Source: Neocallimastix lanati (nom. inval.)
Lineage: Eukaryota > Neocallimastigomycota > Neocallimastigomycetes > Neocallimastigales > Neocallimastigaceae
Direction of reading: 5' to 3'
DNA length: 64,000 nucleotides
Assembly (NCBI GenBank): GCA_016946835.1
Contig: JACVTC010000123.1
Coordinates: forward strand, 210,001 to 274,000
The first letter of the stretch is position 1. Each line of letters opens with the position of its first letter. The position numbers were made by a program, and so were the translations under genes. The notes below the pieces were generated by a model. The model was given only the letters and a program-made list of their open reading frames with translations. It was not told the origin of the DNA and made no database searches. Below, piece after piece: positions 1-16,100 of the stretch.

Positions 1-10
1 TAATATTTAC

Positions 11-396
11 TGAATATAATCTCTGACCATATCAGAAAGATAACAACTTAAAATGAAAATTTCTTTAACTTGGGATACAGCTAAAAATTCAAGGGTATAA
101 TCAATAATTGGCATATTACCTAGAGGTAATAAGCACTATTTATAAATTGTAATTGTAATGAAATATTTATTATATTATATATATATTATTGAAACATAAG
201 TATTTAATTGATTTCATAATTGTAAAATTAAATTTTATTATTATTATCATTATGATTAATAATAATAATAATATTGAAATATATAGAAATTTACTCTTGG
301 CCTATCTAAAGTCAAAGGTTTATAGCGATTGTTAAAACTATCTGTAATAATAACAGCTTGAAGTGGTTCTTCTTCTTGGACCTCTTTAGGAGCCAT
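11..396 (-). CDS. GCD6: Translation initiation factor eIF2B subunit epsilon, 5' part (runs off left edge)
   Basis: This is the catalytic subunit of the guanine-nucleotide exchange factor that recharges eIF2 with GTP in the cytosol. Two exons are visible on the minus strand. Exon 1 is 396 down to 295: 34 codons starting MAPKEVQEEEPLQAVIITDS and ending at a GTAAAT donor. Exon 2 is 135 down to 11, preceded by an AAATAG acceptor and ended by a GTAAAT donor at 10-9, so the gene continues beyond the window. The joined text has the signature of the nucleotidyltransferase-like N-terminal domain of eIF2B epsilon/gamma: QAVIITDSFNNRYKPLTLDR, then LLPLGNMPIIDYTLEFLAVS and VKEIFIL. The spacing from the start to the LPL-N-P-IDYTLEFL motif, and LDRPR before it, match epsilon rather than gamma. 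Only about 75 residues are present. The splice sites are read by eye. Confidence 0.88.
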
Positions 397-1368
397 TCTT
401 GATATTGTTCTGATATTTTTTTTATATATATTGTTTCGGGTTTGTTTGTTTTTTAAAATAATGAATACAAAATATATAAAATATATATATATATATTATT
501 ATAATATATATATATATATTTTATATTAAATAAGATTAAAATATTAGAAATATAGGTGAGTAATTTATTAAAATTTAAAATTTAAAAGAAATTTCGAATA
601 ATAAATTTATTTCATATATATAAAAAATAATAATAATAATTATAATAGTAATAGTAAATTTTGTCTTAATTTAATATTTAACAATAATATTAATAATTAA
701 TTTTTCAAATAATCTTAAAATATTTAATTTAAATGTTTATATAAATTATTATTTTTCTATTAAGCATTTTTACTTCTAAAAACAAATCACATGATATTAA
801 TGTTTCTAACGGTCTTTTTTTTAACAAAAAAAAAAAAAAAAAATGTATATATTATTCTAAAAAAATAATTAATTTCTTTTCTAAAAACAAATTTATTATA
901 ATTTGAAATTTAAATCTTTTTAATTTTTTGAAATCTACTAAAATTATCGCAAATTGAAAAAAAGTATCCAATTGATATTATGATTAATTTATATTCTTAC
1001 ACTTAATAAATTAATAATGGTTGTAATTTCTAAATAAATAGTTTTGATAAATACTGAAAAATAATAGTCAAGGAATGATATATAATTTTTTTTTATATAA
1101 CCCTTCAGATTCTTATATTTAAATTAATCCTTTATTTTATTTTTATAAATTTATCAATGTTAACAATAACTGAAAATCTTGATATTGTTATTTATTACTT
1201 ATGAACTAGTATTAAATTCAAATATAATTTTTAAAATAATAATTCAAAAAAAAAATAATAATAATATTTAAATAATTAAATAATTAAATAAAATTTAAAT
1301 TTAAAATTTATTACTAGATTTTAAGGAAAAGTATAAACGTTAATAATTAATATCAATCAAAAAATAAA

Positions 1369-1429
<61 letters not shown>

Positions 1430-1984
1430 TTACTACTTTTCCTAAGTACCACATAAAATTATATTATTTTTATATAAAATAATTTGAAATTTCAATAAAT
1501 TATTTATTATATTACATTTCATTTATAAAATATATTATATTAATATATGATTGGCTAAAATTATGTTTGTGGATGATAGAAAGGATAATACATATATTTT
1601 TTACATTAAATATTTATATTTTTAGAAACAAACACCAAAAAAAAAAAATATATATTTCAATATCGTCTATTCTAACAATTAAAAGCTTTTTTTCTCTATT
1701 TCAATTCTCATAAAATAAGGTTATAATATTTAATATGTAAATATTATCTTTTATTTTACATATTTTAGCTATATATATATCCATTCAAATTCTGATCAAT
1801 AATAATATTTATTCATCTAAAATATCAACTCTTCGAATATAATTATGAGTTATTATTATTAATTTCAATCCTAAATAATAATAACTAAATCAAAGTAGAT
1901 TATTATTATGAAAATAATTAAATATGTTTTAATGATGAACTTTACAAAATATTCAAAATAATATTTATTCATGATAAAACTTTT

Positions 1985-2067
<83 letters not shown>

Positions 2068-3140
2068 TTAACCATTTAATCCTACGTTTAAATTTTTTTA
2101 TGAAATAAAATATTTTTCTCTAATATTATATTAAATTAAAAAAAAAAATAAAAATAAAAAATACATATATATAAAGTAATATAAAATTAATTATATATGA
2201 AAAATAAGAAATAAATTTTTTTTAATTCAAAATATCCACAGATAAAATTTTTTAATTTTTTTTATAATATTAACTTTTTTTTTTTTTTGAATTTAAATTT
2301 ACTATTATTTAATAAATATAAGAAGATGAAAAGTGCATTAATATATTTAAAAGCTTAAATACTAATATTATTTTTTTTGGCTAAATGATTATTATGAAAA
2401 TATATAATATAACATAAAATTTTTAATAATATTACTATTTAATAGTTTTACATTACTATCATAAAAAAATAAATAATAATAAAATTATAATGACTAAAGA
2501 TATAATTCCAAAATTCCATAATTATATTTAATTATTTTATTATTTTTATTTATTAATTTTTTTTTATATATTTTATATAAATATTATAAAGATAAAAAAA
2601 AAAAGTGTAAATGTTCATTTATATAATACAAATTATATAATTTATAAATGAATTAATAGAAATAAAAGGCAACAAACAAATAAATTATTATTAAAATATT
2701 GTTTTTAATTTTTCCTTATTTAATAATTTCATCATGATTTTAAATTCCTTTAAAACTTTAGTATCATATAATGTCATATGAAATTTCTTATTAGTTATAA
2801 TATGGAAATAGAAGTAATAATATTTATAATTCAGTAGAAGAGAAATTTTAATATAATGTTGAAATAAGAAGCAAAAATTATAATTATAAATAGTCATATA
2901 AGAAATAATATTGATAGTAATAATAAATAAATATTTAAGAAATAATATTAATAGCAATAATAATAAATAGGTATATAGAAATAATATTAATAATAATAAT
3001 AATAATAAATCTGTATAAAAAATAATTTTAATAGTATTAATAATAAATAGTATTAAATAGGTATATAAGAAATAGGAACTATAATAATGCATAAATATAA
3101 AACGTAAGAATTATAATATTATAAGAAATGCGAAGAATTG

Positions 3141-3199
<59 letters not shown>

Positions 3200-3452
3200 T
3201 ATTATTGTACATTATGTACATATCAAATAAATTATATTTGTTTTTATATTGTAATTTATTTTTTAAAAATTTTAAAAAGTTTATAATTTTTATATTTTAA
3301 ATAAAAATTTAGCATGAATAAAATTTTTCTATAGAATATCTATATTTTAATATTTTAATTTTAAAATTTCCCAAATTTATAAATTTATATAAGAAATTTT
3401 GTAATAAGCTTAAAAATTCGAAGAAGTTTATAGGAAAAAAGAAGAAAAAAAA
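397..3452. other. AT-rich intergenic region with microsatellites
   Basis: No gene is recognisable between the divergent starts at 396 (minus) and 3453 (plus). The stretch holds poly-A followed by (AT)n at about 1371-1426, a (TTTA)n tetranucleotide repeat at about 1984-2068, and another poly-A/(AT)n block at about 3140-3193. An open frame on the minus strand at 2691-3092 is Tyr/Ile/Leu low-complexity translation of AT repeats, so I do not call it a gene. Confidence 0.7.
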
Positions 3453-4497
3453 ATGAAATATACGAAACTAATTAGATTAAATAGAAAATGGCATTATTTG
3501 CCTTTTATCATTAGTATATTAAGTATTTTTTCGAAATCATTAAATGCACAAAATATATCACATAATTTTCAAACAGATAACGAGACAAAAAAAATTGTTC
3601 AAAGATATAACATTGACACTTCAAAACATCGAGTAATCGGTATTGATTATTTAGAATTTCATCCAAAAAATATAGATGCAAAGGAAGATGAAATTGTTAA
3701 TCAAAAAGTAAGAGACTATATTAAGAAACTAGACTTCAAAGAAAAACATGATATCATTAGTAAAAAATTAAATTTTAAACCCGATTATTCTATTGAATCT
3801 GAATTGAAAAATAATCCAAATGTTATTTCTTTATCAAATGAGAATATTAATAAAAAGAGTGTCAATGACTTTAATTTTCATATTTTCTGTATTAATTCTA
3901 AAATGGAGGAATGTGAAAAATATATAATAAATTTAAATAGTGTTGGGGAAAGTTTTTCAAGTCAACTTGTTATTAAACAACCAATTAATATTTTTGTTAA
4001 AGTAACTTCATTCTGTAATAACATGGGAAAAGATTGTGGTGCAATTAAAACATACGCTACAAGTACACCATCAGCATTTTATGCCCTAACGGAAGAATTA
4101 GATGATATGCCTTATTTATATCCTCAATCCTTAGTTAAACAATTAAACTTAGATGGTGAAATTGATTATTTAAAATATGATATTAGTATAACCATAAATT
4201 CTGATATAAATTATTGGTTCTGGGTATGTAGTAATTAATTAATCATAATACAATAGTAATTAGTACTATAAATATTAAATTTAAACTGTACAATATACAT
4301 ATGTTAATATGAATAATTATTTTATTAATTTGTTTGTATATATTATATATATTATATATTATATATAATAATTACTTTTTATTATTTTTTACATTATCTT
4401 CCAATGCATTAATATTAATATAATTAAAAATATTCATTTGGAACAATGTTTTTATATAATAAATATAATAAATCAATAAATATATAAATATATATAT

Positions 4498-4530
<33 letters not shown>

Positions 4531-5447
4531 CATCTTAAACTACCCATTACCCATAGTCAGATAAAGATGATATTAAAGAGGAACAAATTGATTTTCAACA
4601 AATTATTGCCAAAGAAATTGTTCATGGTTTAGGTTTTGTTAGTAGTTTAAGTCAAACTTTAAAACAAGATTATTCTTCCATTTTTAATATTATCAGTAAA
4701 CATAAAGAACATCCATACCTTTTACCATATTTCCATTATGGTAGTAATGGTTATTTCAATGCCCCAATCGTAAAATCAGTTTTACCATTATTTATTTATG
4801 ATAAGTATTTAAATATAAAAAAATTAGATAATTATACTCCTATTTGGCATTATTTAACATCACTCTATGAATCTGATATTATTGAATCTGAATATGTTAG
4901 TTTAGCTGTAAAAAGAATAGAAGAAAATTATGATATTTATGAAGGAGTAAATTACCTCTATAATTATGCAGAGGAATCACAATGGGTATTTAATCAAGAC
5001 GATGCAACCGTTTTCCAAGAATTAAGTAATTCCAATGAAAAGAAAACGAAATCGATTCCAATTGATACATTTATATTTAATGAATGGATCAACGGTTTAT
5101 CTGGTTCGCATGTTCAATGTGATAGTTTTTATCATTCCGCACGTAGCCAAGATGATGGAATTATGTGTGCATTTAGTGAAGAAGGAGTAAAGTTTTTTGA
5201 AAAAAATTCAAAATTATTAACTAATAATGAATTAATAGTACTTTCTACTATAGGATGGCAGCTTATAAAAGATGAAGAGATTCATGTGGAATCATTGCCA
5301 TTTGACGAAGAAAATGGTAAAGAACAAGCAGTAGAAGATGAAATAGAAGAAGTAATAGAAGATGAAATAGATGAAATATTAAATGGAGAAGAAAAAGAAG
5401 AAGAAATTGAAAACGAAGATGATAATTTAAAGAAGAAAAGAAATTAG
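3453..5447 (+). CDS. Secreted zincin-like protein with degenerate HExxH motif (KEIVH)
   Basis: Two exons, 3453-4223 and 4557-5447, joined in phase 0 across a GTATGT...CATAG intron of 333 nt, give 553 aa. The N-terminus has a basic stretch and a hydrophobic segment ending in an Ala-x-Ala-like site near residue 32 (ISILSIFSKSLNA), so secretion is likely. After the splice the protein reads DFQQIIAKEIVHGLGFVSSL, which aligns with the metal-binding helix HExxHGLGF of zinc metalloproteases, but residue 276 is Lys where the first zinc His should be. E277 and H280 are kept. Cys residues are scattered (FCINSKMEEC, SFCNNMGKDC, CDSFYH...MCAF), as in an extracellular disulfide-bonded protein. The C-terminus is a Glu/Asp-rich tail ending KKKRN. 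Family membership is inferred from this motif and the preceding NSDINYWFW block. The Lys suggests a non-catalytic homologue. Confidence 0.72.
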
Positions 5448-7395
<1,948 letters not shown>

Positions 7396-7719
7396 GAGAG
7401 TGGTGCATTTCGCCAAGTTGCATTTTGCCAAACAGCGTATTATTATTATGTTGCATTTGAAAATTATTATGAATAAATAAATAAAATATTATTAATATTG
7501 ATATTATTTAAATATTAAAAAAATAAATAAATATTATTAATATTAATATTATTTATTTTCTCATTGTAAATATTTAAATATTTAAAAAAAAATAAATAAT
7601 TAAAATATTATTGATTATTAAATAAATATTATATATATATTTTTCATAAATAAACCAAGTGGCGTATTGGAAATATTTTGCATTTTAATGACACGCCACT
7701 TGGAGAAATGCAGCTCTCC
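7396..7719. mobile_element. MITE-like non-autonomous element with CATTTCGCC ends
   Basis: About 324 bp with no coding capacity, bounded by imperfect terminal inverted repeats. The left end reads GAGAGTGGTGCATTTCGCC. The reverse complement of the right end reads GAGAGCTGCATTTCTCCAAG. Inside are further GC-bearing words: TTGCATTTTGCCAAA and GCGTATT on the left, TGGCGTATTGGAAAT and GACACGCCACTTGG on the right. The middle is AT-rich with a duplicated block of about 40 bp. The 17-mer at 7400-7416 (GTGGTGCATTTCGCCAA) occurs in reverse complement at 46697-46713, beside the MULE remnant, and TGGCGTATTG also occurs there, which supports a shared family. No target-site duplication could be recognised in the AT-rich flanks. 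Confidence 0.6.
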
Positions 7720-8707
7720 ATAATAAATTGTTCAACTTTTTTAAAGTTTATTTTTTTTACATTTAATAAGAATTAAATGGAATAGGTTAGATTATTTTAA
7801 ATTAAATAATTTATAGGGTTAGTATATTTATATAACTAAAAAAAAAAACGATTATTTTTCTAATAATATATGTAACTTTTTTTATTACCAGAAATTTAGT
7901 TAATTTAAATTTAAATATATTAATAATATTTATGGGAAAATATTTATATTAAAATTTGAAATTATTATAATATGAAATTTTATACGCAATAAATAAAATA
8001 GCTATTTTTTTTTATAAATATGTTTCAATAAATTCTAATGAAATAAAAATCTTATAATTAATATATTATAAAATTAAATAAAAAGAAAAAAAAATATTAC
8101 CTAAAATTTCGTTTTCTATTAAACGATAATAATTTTTTCATTTTATTTATATATATAAATATATATATAAAATAAAAAATATATATACATATTTGAATAA
8201 CATTATAAAGAAGTGTATTTCTAATATTATAAATATGATATATATTTATCACAAATTCCAATAATTATATGATATAATTTCAAATACTATTTTAGTTATA
8301 AATTCGCTATTTCATAATTATATATATATTTTTTATAATTATATTTAAAAAAAAATTTCAATTATGAATTTATAATAATTATATATAAACTTATTAAAAA
8401 TTAATAAATAAATCAAAATTATTAGGAACTAAACTAATAATATATTATTGTAATTTGTAAATAAATAGAATTATATAAATATAAATTTAAAACAATAGAA
8501 TTAGTATCTGTAAAGAATTCAAAGTAAACTATTTTTTTTTATATGCATTTTAATAATTTAATATTTTTTTTTGGTAATATATTATTCATTTATTTTAGAT
8601 ATGAATATAGTTATGTAGTAACTCATTAAACTTTATATTATCTGAAATATTGTTTATAAATTATTTATTTTATTATGATACAGGAAAAAATTTGTAATAA
8701 AAAGAAA

Positions 8708-8742
<35 letters not shown>

Positions 8743-9297
8743 TCTTAAATTTATAATACAAAAATAGTATTAGTTTTAATACACATTTTTATAATTTCAT
8801 ATAATCAGCTTTTTTTTAAAAGTACAATGATAAAGTTTATTTTTGACAAAATGTTATTAGAATTTCTTTTTTTTTTTTTTATTCAATATATATGTATTTA
8901 ATAATACTTTATATAATTATCTATCTATTTTTATTTCTATAATTAGTATAAATCTAAAAAAATATGAAATATGTCTAAATGATAGCACATTATATATTAT
9001 TTTAAAAAATGAAAAGTTTTATGAATATTATTATAAAGTTTCTCTTTTTAATTAAAAATCATATAATATTTATAAAAAAATATACATGGATATATGATAT
9101 TATTTCAAATATTTAAGTAATATGGAGAATTAACATTTAATTAATTTAATTAAAATAAAGTGTTAATTAAAATAAAGCGTATAATAAGATGTTATTTTTA
9201 TAAAACTTATTTGCAATAAAGTTTGTCATAAACAGTTCTGTATATGAAAGGAAAAAGAGTCAAAAAAAAAAAAAAAAAAAAAAAAAAACATTTTATA

Positions 9298-9298
<1 letters not shown>

Positions 9299-9362
<64 letters not shown>
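9299..9362. repeat. (ATA)n trinucleotide microsatellite
   Basis: About 20 uninterrupted ATA/TAA repeats, preceded by a poly-A run at about 9262-9288. Confidence 0.95.
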
Positions 9363-9365
<3 letters not shown>

Positions 9366-10903
9366 TATGTTATAATAATTTCACAATAATATCATAAAAA
9401 CAGTTTTTAACTTTTATTTTGTGTATAATCAAAAGAAATTACAATATTAAATAAAACTTATTACATTAATATGTATAATAAAATTCAAATTATTTTATTT
9501 TTCATAATATAAAAAATTTACTGCCTTAATTTTTAAATGATATTTAATAAATATGAAAAATATATTTTTTTTATTTATTTATTTTATTAAATTTATGAAT
9601 TATATAAAAAATAAATAAATATAAATTTGTAAATTTATGTTTTTTTTTTTTATTTTTATTTTATTTTATTTTCAATTATTTTTATTATTTATAATTATAT
9701 TTAATTGTTAATATTTATTTATTTATTTTTGTTTAGTGGATTCATGGCTATATATATTTTATTTATTAATCATTTATTTGTAATTTATTTATAGATATAT
9801 CAAAAAATTTAATATCTGAAATCATAATAAACAATAACATAACTTATTACCTGAATAAAAAAATTTTATGTTTTTTTTTTTTTGGGTTGGTTTTCTTTTT
9901 AATAATAAAAATTAATTTTTATTATTATTATTTCGTTATTATTAAGTTCTAAAAGAATTATCTTTTTACAATACTTTTATTGATAAAAAAAACAACTTTT
10001 TTTAAATTTTTTAATTTTTACTATTCCTTATCATATCACGCCATATTTTTTTTTTATAAAAAAATTCTTAAAAATAATTTTGATTAAAATTTTTAAATAG
10101 AAATAAATAATTTACAAATAAATAAATAAAAAAAAAATTATTACACAAAAATTTTAAATTTTGTTAAAATCTATTAATATTTAATATATTGTACTATATA
10201 TAACTCAAATCTTTATTGATCATATATTTTGCTGATTTTATTGGACTTAGGGTTAGGCAGGTAAATTGATTATAATAATAAAAAATAATCATAATTATTA
10301 AGGGTTTTTTTTTTTTTTTTTTTTTGGGAAAATGACGTTAACCTAACATTTTAATGTAAATAGTAAATAAAACTTCATATAATAGTAAATTATAATATGA
10401 AATTTTCACAATATTATATTATAATGATTATTATTTGTATATATCAAATTTTTTTTTTAATCTATTATAATTCTGAAAGATTTTTAATTTAAAAAAAAAA
10501 AGAGTTGAATTTTTTTTTTTTTATTTTTATGCTTTTATTATTATTATTATTATTTTTATTTTTAATTTTTCTTTATAAAATTACTATTAGGAGTATAAAT
10601 ATTGATCTCAATTGAGAACTTTAAAAATAAAGAAAACATAAAACTGATTTTGTCGAAAAAAAAAAAAGTTAATAATTATTATTTGATTTACTATTTTATT
10701 TAATTAGTCTAGAACTCTATTAAATATTTATTTATAAACTTTTAATTATATTTGTACAATGATGTACAATAATTATTTAGAATAAATATACATTTATATA
10801 CATATATATATATATATTTTTTTTGGGGAAATTGTTAAAATATTCTGTTTTAAAATTATATGGCATGATATCATTAATCAATAAATAATGTCCCTTTTTG
10901 ATT

Positions 10904-10962
<59 letters not shown>

Positions 10963-12621
10963 AAAATAAAAAATAAACAAAAATTTTCGTGTTCTTATTT
11001 ATTTCAAATGATATATTTAAATTTATTCTTTTAAGTTCCTTTTAATATTTTATTTTCTATAATTAAATAAATATGTCCTCTCTATACATATTTTATATAT
11101 ATTTTATTTAAAATATAAATATACAAAAATTTCTGTTTTTTTTGTTTTATATATTTTATTTAATATTATTGTAAATGACATTTTATTTAAATAGTCATTT
11201 ATTTAAAATAATAATATATACACTCATTTTTTTAATAAAACACTTTTTTTTTTTCTATATACATATACTATTTCTATTTATGTTTATTTAATTTTATTTA
11301 TTTACCTTTTTAGATAAAAAAAAACTGTAATTCATTGATTTGTTAGAAATTTATATAACCATTTTAAGTTAAAACAAAATTAATTAATTTTAATTAATAT
11401 AAAAATATATTTTTTAACTGCCTGCTATATTCATTAACAAAAATTAATATTATATAAAAGAATTTATACTTATTATTACATATTTGTATTGTTCGATTTT
11501 ATTTATTTATCATATAAAAAAAAATGGATGTTGAATCATATATAAATTGGTAATATATTAATAATGCATATTAATATATATTATTATATTATTTCTATTA
11601 ATCATAATAAAACTTCTTTATTAAGAAGTTTTAATTTAATCCAATATTTTATAATAAAAAATTATTGGTTACTGAACATAATTTATCATATTTTTATATT
11701 AATTTTTTTTTTTTTTCCATATTTCTATACAGAAAAAAAAATAAGAAATTTTTTATAATTAATTATGAGCACAATTTATTAAATTATGAGATTTAGCCAA
11801 AATATCTTTGTTTTCATTCGTAAAACTAATAATTTCTCGTAAATATTTAATATACTAAATATATAAATAATTTAATTCGTAAATAATTAAATATAAATAA
11901 TTAAATATATAAATAATTAAATCTGTAAATAATTAACTATGTAAATATCGTACTAGAAAATTATGACAAATAACAAATAATGCAATGAAGTTTGAATCAT
12001 TGAAAATACAGTAAAATCACATATATATTATTTTATTTACATAATGTATTATTTATTTAACATAAATAATAAGTATATACTTATAAAAAATATTATTTAT
12101 AGTATAAAGTTTGGTTATTCTAATTAATAAAATGACGTTAAATCATACCATATATAAAAAAAATTTAACCAAATATTATTAATAATATATATATGTTGTA
12201 ATATATGAATTTTTACCTAATTACATCTGGAAATTTATATGAAAAAATATCATATATTAAAAATTGAAAGAAATCTAATATTAGTGTTATAATACTTTTA
12301 TATTATAATTATAAATTGTAATAATTATAATTATTATAATAATAATAGTAATATTAATAAGAAAATATCAGTATGATAACCAAATGTAATAAAAATATTA
12401 AAATCGTATGTTTAAAAATCCTTATATTAATTATTAAATAATAAATATATATATGTATTTATTATATAATTTAATAATTTTATATACTAATTTATTATTT
12501 ATATTGAATTTTATTAAATGTATATATTATTGATGTAATACATGTATTTTCTATTATTATTCAAAATACAAAAGAATGGCAGTAAAAGTATTCATTATAA
12601 AAATAAATAGATGAGATTAAA

Positions 12622-12730
12622 TGTTTACATTATTAATAATGTAAACAAAACAATAAATGTAAATTTTTTTAATATTTTTTTTCTCTCGTAAACAAAACAA
12701 TAAATGTAAATTTTTTTAATATTTTTTCCA
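12622..12730. repeat. 26-bp perfect palindrome followed by a direct repeat
   Basis: Positions 12622-12647 are a perfect palindrome whose arm is TGTTTACATTATT. Immediately after it, a block beginning GTAAACAAAACAATAAATGT and running into TTTTTTTAATATTTTTT occurs twice in tandem (from about 12641 and about 12688). Confidence 0.85.
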
Positions 12731-13135
12731 ATTTAATTATAACATTATTATTGATTTATTAATTAATAATATATAATATATAATTAATAATTTAATAAGT
12801 GTTTAATGTCTGAAATTGAAATTGCAATATTATAAAATAATATCTTTATAAAAAAAAAAAGAATGAAAAACTGAGCTAGACAAAAAATATTACTGCTGGA
12901 AAATTTAACAAATATAAATTATTATAGTCGTAAAAGTTAATATTTTATACATATTAGCTATATAAAATATTGAGATTTATATAAATCTTTATTTATTTAA
13001 TTATTTATTTATGTATTTATTTATTTTAAGGTATAATGTGTAAATAATTCAGTATTGTAATATTTATAAAATAATATTTTTATATTTATTATCAATTTTT
13101 AAATTTAGTTTTTAATATTAATATAGATAGTTAAG

Positions 13136-13191
13136 ACAAACAAGGAAAATTAATAAATATATATATGCATCTTTTAATTTTCCTTGTTTGT
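13136..13191. repeat. Perfect 18-bp inverted repeat (hairpin)
   Basis: The left arm ACAAACAAGGAAAATTAA (13136-13153) is repeated exactly in reverse complement at 13174-13191, with 20 bp of AT-rich sequence between. It could be a small foldback element, a transcript hairpin or the relic of a MITE. There is no adjacent gene. Confidence 0.9.
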
Positions 13192-16100
13192 ATTATGAAG
13201 AATAATTGTATTGTTAAAATGTTAAATGTTATATGAAATAAAAATTAGAAACCATAACTATTGAAAACACTATAGAAGGAAAAATCATAAATAAATTTTT
13301 ATACAATAAGGTTTTTTTTATAATTCAAAATAAATATGAAGAATTTTTTCAATTATTACCAATACTTATTATTGTTATGAATTATTATTAATAATAATTA
13401 TTATAATATTATAATAATAATAATTACATAAATCATAGAAATATAGCAATAATAAATAGTTATAAGATATTATTTTTTTAGTTTTTTACTAAAAAAAATA
13501 AAAATAAAAATAAAAATAAAAATAAAAATAAAAATAAAAAATAAAAAATAAAAAATAAAATAAAAATAAAAATAAAAAATAAAAATAGAAATAGTGGATA
13601 AAAGAAATCATTTATATTAAGTTAATAATCATTTAAATTGTGTGAAAAAAAGGTATTAATAAAAAGAAATTTATATAATCATTAATATTATTCTTTTTCT
13701 TTATATCTATGTTTTATTTTTTTTTTTTTATGTTTCTAAGTTTATTCTATATTTATAGAATTTTTTAAACTTATAGGTATATTCAAATTATATGATATGA
13801 ATAGATTTATCAATATACTATCTACTATTCTAAATAATACTCCATATATTAAATAATATATTATATACAAATATTATTTTAGTAGTTAATCATTAATAAA
13901 TTTTTTATTATGTAATATATGGTGTATTATTAAATATAGTTAATTAATAAAAAATATATGTAACTCATAAATTTATATGTATATAATTATTTTATTTATT
14001 TTGATCTTTTAATATATTATTAATATAATATAATTTTTTATTTTTTGTACTTTTTTTTTTAAATTTTTTTTTTCTAATCTAATATTCAACCTTAATTGAA
14101 AATAAAATATAAATGAATAATTAACTATATAATAAATAAATTAGTAGTATCAAATAAAAATAAATAAATAAATAAAATTAATAAATTAAATAATTATTAA
14201 TTTAATTAAAAATTATATTTTTATTTTAATATTATTATTTTTTTTTTGTTAACTGTTTACTTTAATAAAAAATTTTATATATGTTACAATGTATTAAAAC
14301 TATATTTAGAGTGAATAAACTTATATAAAAAATATTTTACAAGATCTAAAACATTAAAACTACAAATTAAAAAATTGAAAATTATTGTATTTTTTTTTAA
14401 TATGGATGAAAATAGAATATTACATTTTAATATGTAATATTAAATTATTAATATTACTTATAAATATATACTTGTAAATAAATAATGTTTGTATATGTGG
14501 AATTTAATAATTTAATACTGGAAAATACATTTTATTTTGGATATTAAAAAAAAATGTTTAAATTTTTTTTTCTTTTTTTTTTTTTTCTTTTTCTTTTTTT
14601 TTTTTTTTTTTTTTTTTTTCACTACACAATTTTTATTTTTAACACAATATCTTTAAAATTAATAATAATAAAAATTTATTACCGATATAATAAATTTTTA
14701 TTGACTTTTAGATTTAAAAATATCAATCCAAAACTATATAATATAAAGATTTAAATAAATAAAATAACTATTACTCTCTTCATATAATTTTAGTTATTTA
14801 TTTATTTATGTTCTATCTTTAAAATAATAAAAAATATAACAATAAACAAATATTAAAAGAAAAATTTATTTTACTATTGAAAGATTTTAAAGAAATTTTT
14901 TTTACTACTACTACTACAATATATATTTTTTTATTTCTTTAAAACTTTTGTATTAAAGTAAATTTACAATTTTTTTTTTTGCTATATAAATAATAAAGAA
15001 TATTGTAAGTTTTTTTTTTTTTTTATATAATTTGAATGATTTTAAAAAAATAAAATTTAAAAAAGAAAATAGATATTTTAAACACTTTAAAAAGAATAAA
15101 GAAAAAAAAGTATAAAGCCATAAATATTATGAATTTTTGAAAATAATATTTAAAATATTATTTTATAGAATTAGAATATTATTCATTATATTAATTAAAA
15201 AATTAGGTTGAAAATTATAAAACTTATAAAAACATTTTTATATATTTAAAAAAAAAATAAATACTAAAAATAATAAAAAAAAAAGTAATAAGAGAAGGTT
15301 AAAAATTGATATAAATTTCAATAAATAAAATAAAAATAATAATGTATATTAGAAATGTATATATGAATAAAAGAAAATGTTGAAAGTATTGAATTATTAT
15401 TAATATTTTTTGATAAGAATTAATATTTTTATATGAAATATTTATTATATATATAAAAATATTTCTAACAAAATTTTTTATTAAACTTAATTTTAGGTGC
15501 TAAAAATATATAATATATAAGCTATTTTTCATAAAAAGGTATATATTTATTATATTAGTTTGAATTAAAAATTCTTTACAATTCATAATTTCGGAAATAA
15601 CAAATATTTTATTTTGAGGGTATAAGTAATAAAATTTATATAATAAAATAGTAAAATTATATAAAAATTGTTTGAAAATAATAAAAATGTTGACTAATAT
15701 ATAAATAAAAGTAATAGGAAAATTATATAAATATATAGGAATATAAGATATGTTTTTGTATTAATATTTATTTTATGATAAATATTTATTATTATGAAAT
15801 ATATTTTTATTATTAATACGAAAATTTAAAAATATTAATTAAAATTGGACGGAAGCATCCATAATAAATTAATATTTATATTAGCAATAAGGAATAAATC
15901 TTTAAATATTTTAGATATATATTAATAGTATAATTAAAATCATTGGTTAATATATAGATAATTTATTATAACTATATCATGGCTAAAATATATAAATAGT
16001 TGATTTATATTGACCAATAAGATTAAAGGATTTTAATTTTATTTATATTGGCAGTGATTTAATATAAAATTATATAAATTATGAATTATATGATAGATTA

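Noticed and set aside
10200-10350. TTAGGGTTAGG as a telomere-like repeat
   Set aside because: It is a single occurrence with no tandem array, and lies inside the window away from any end.
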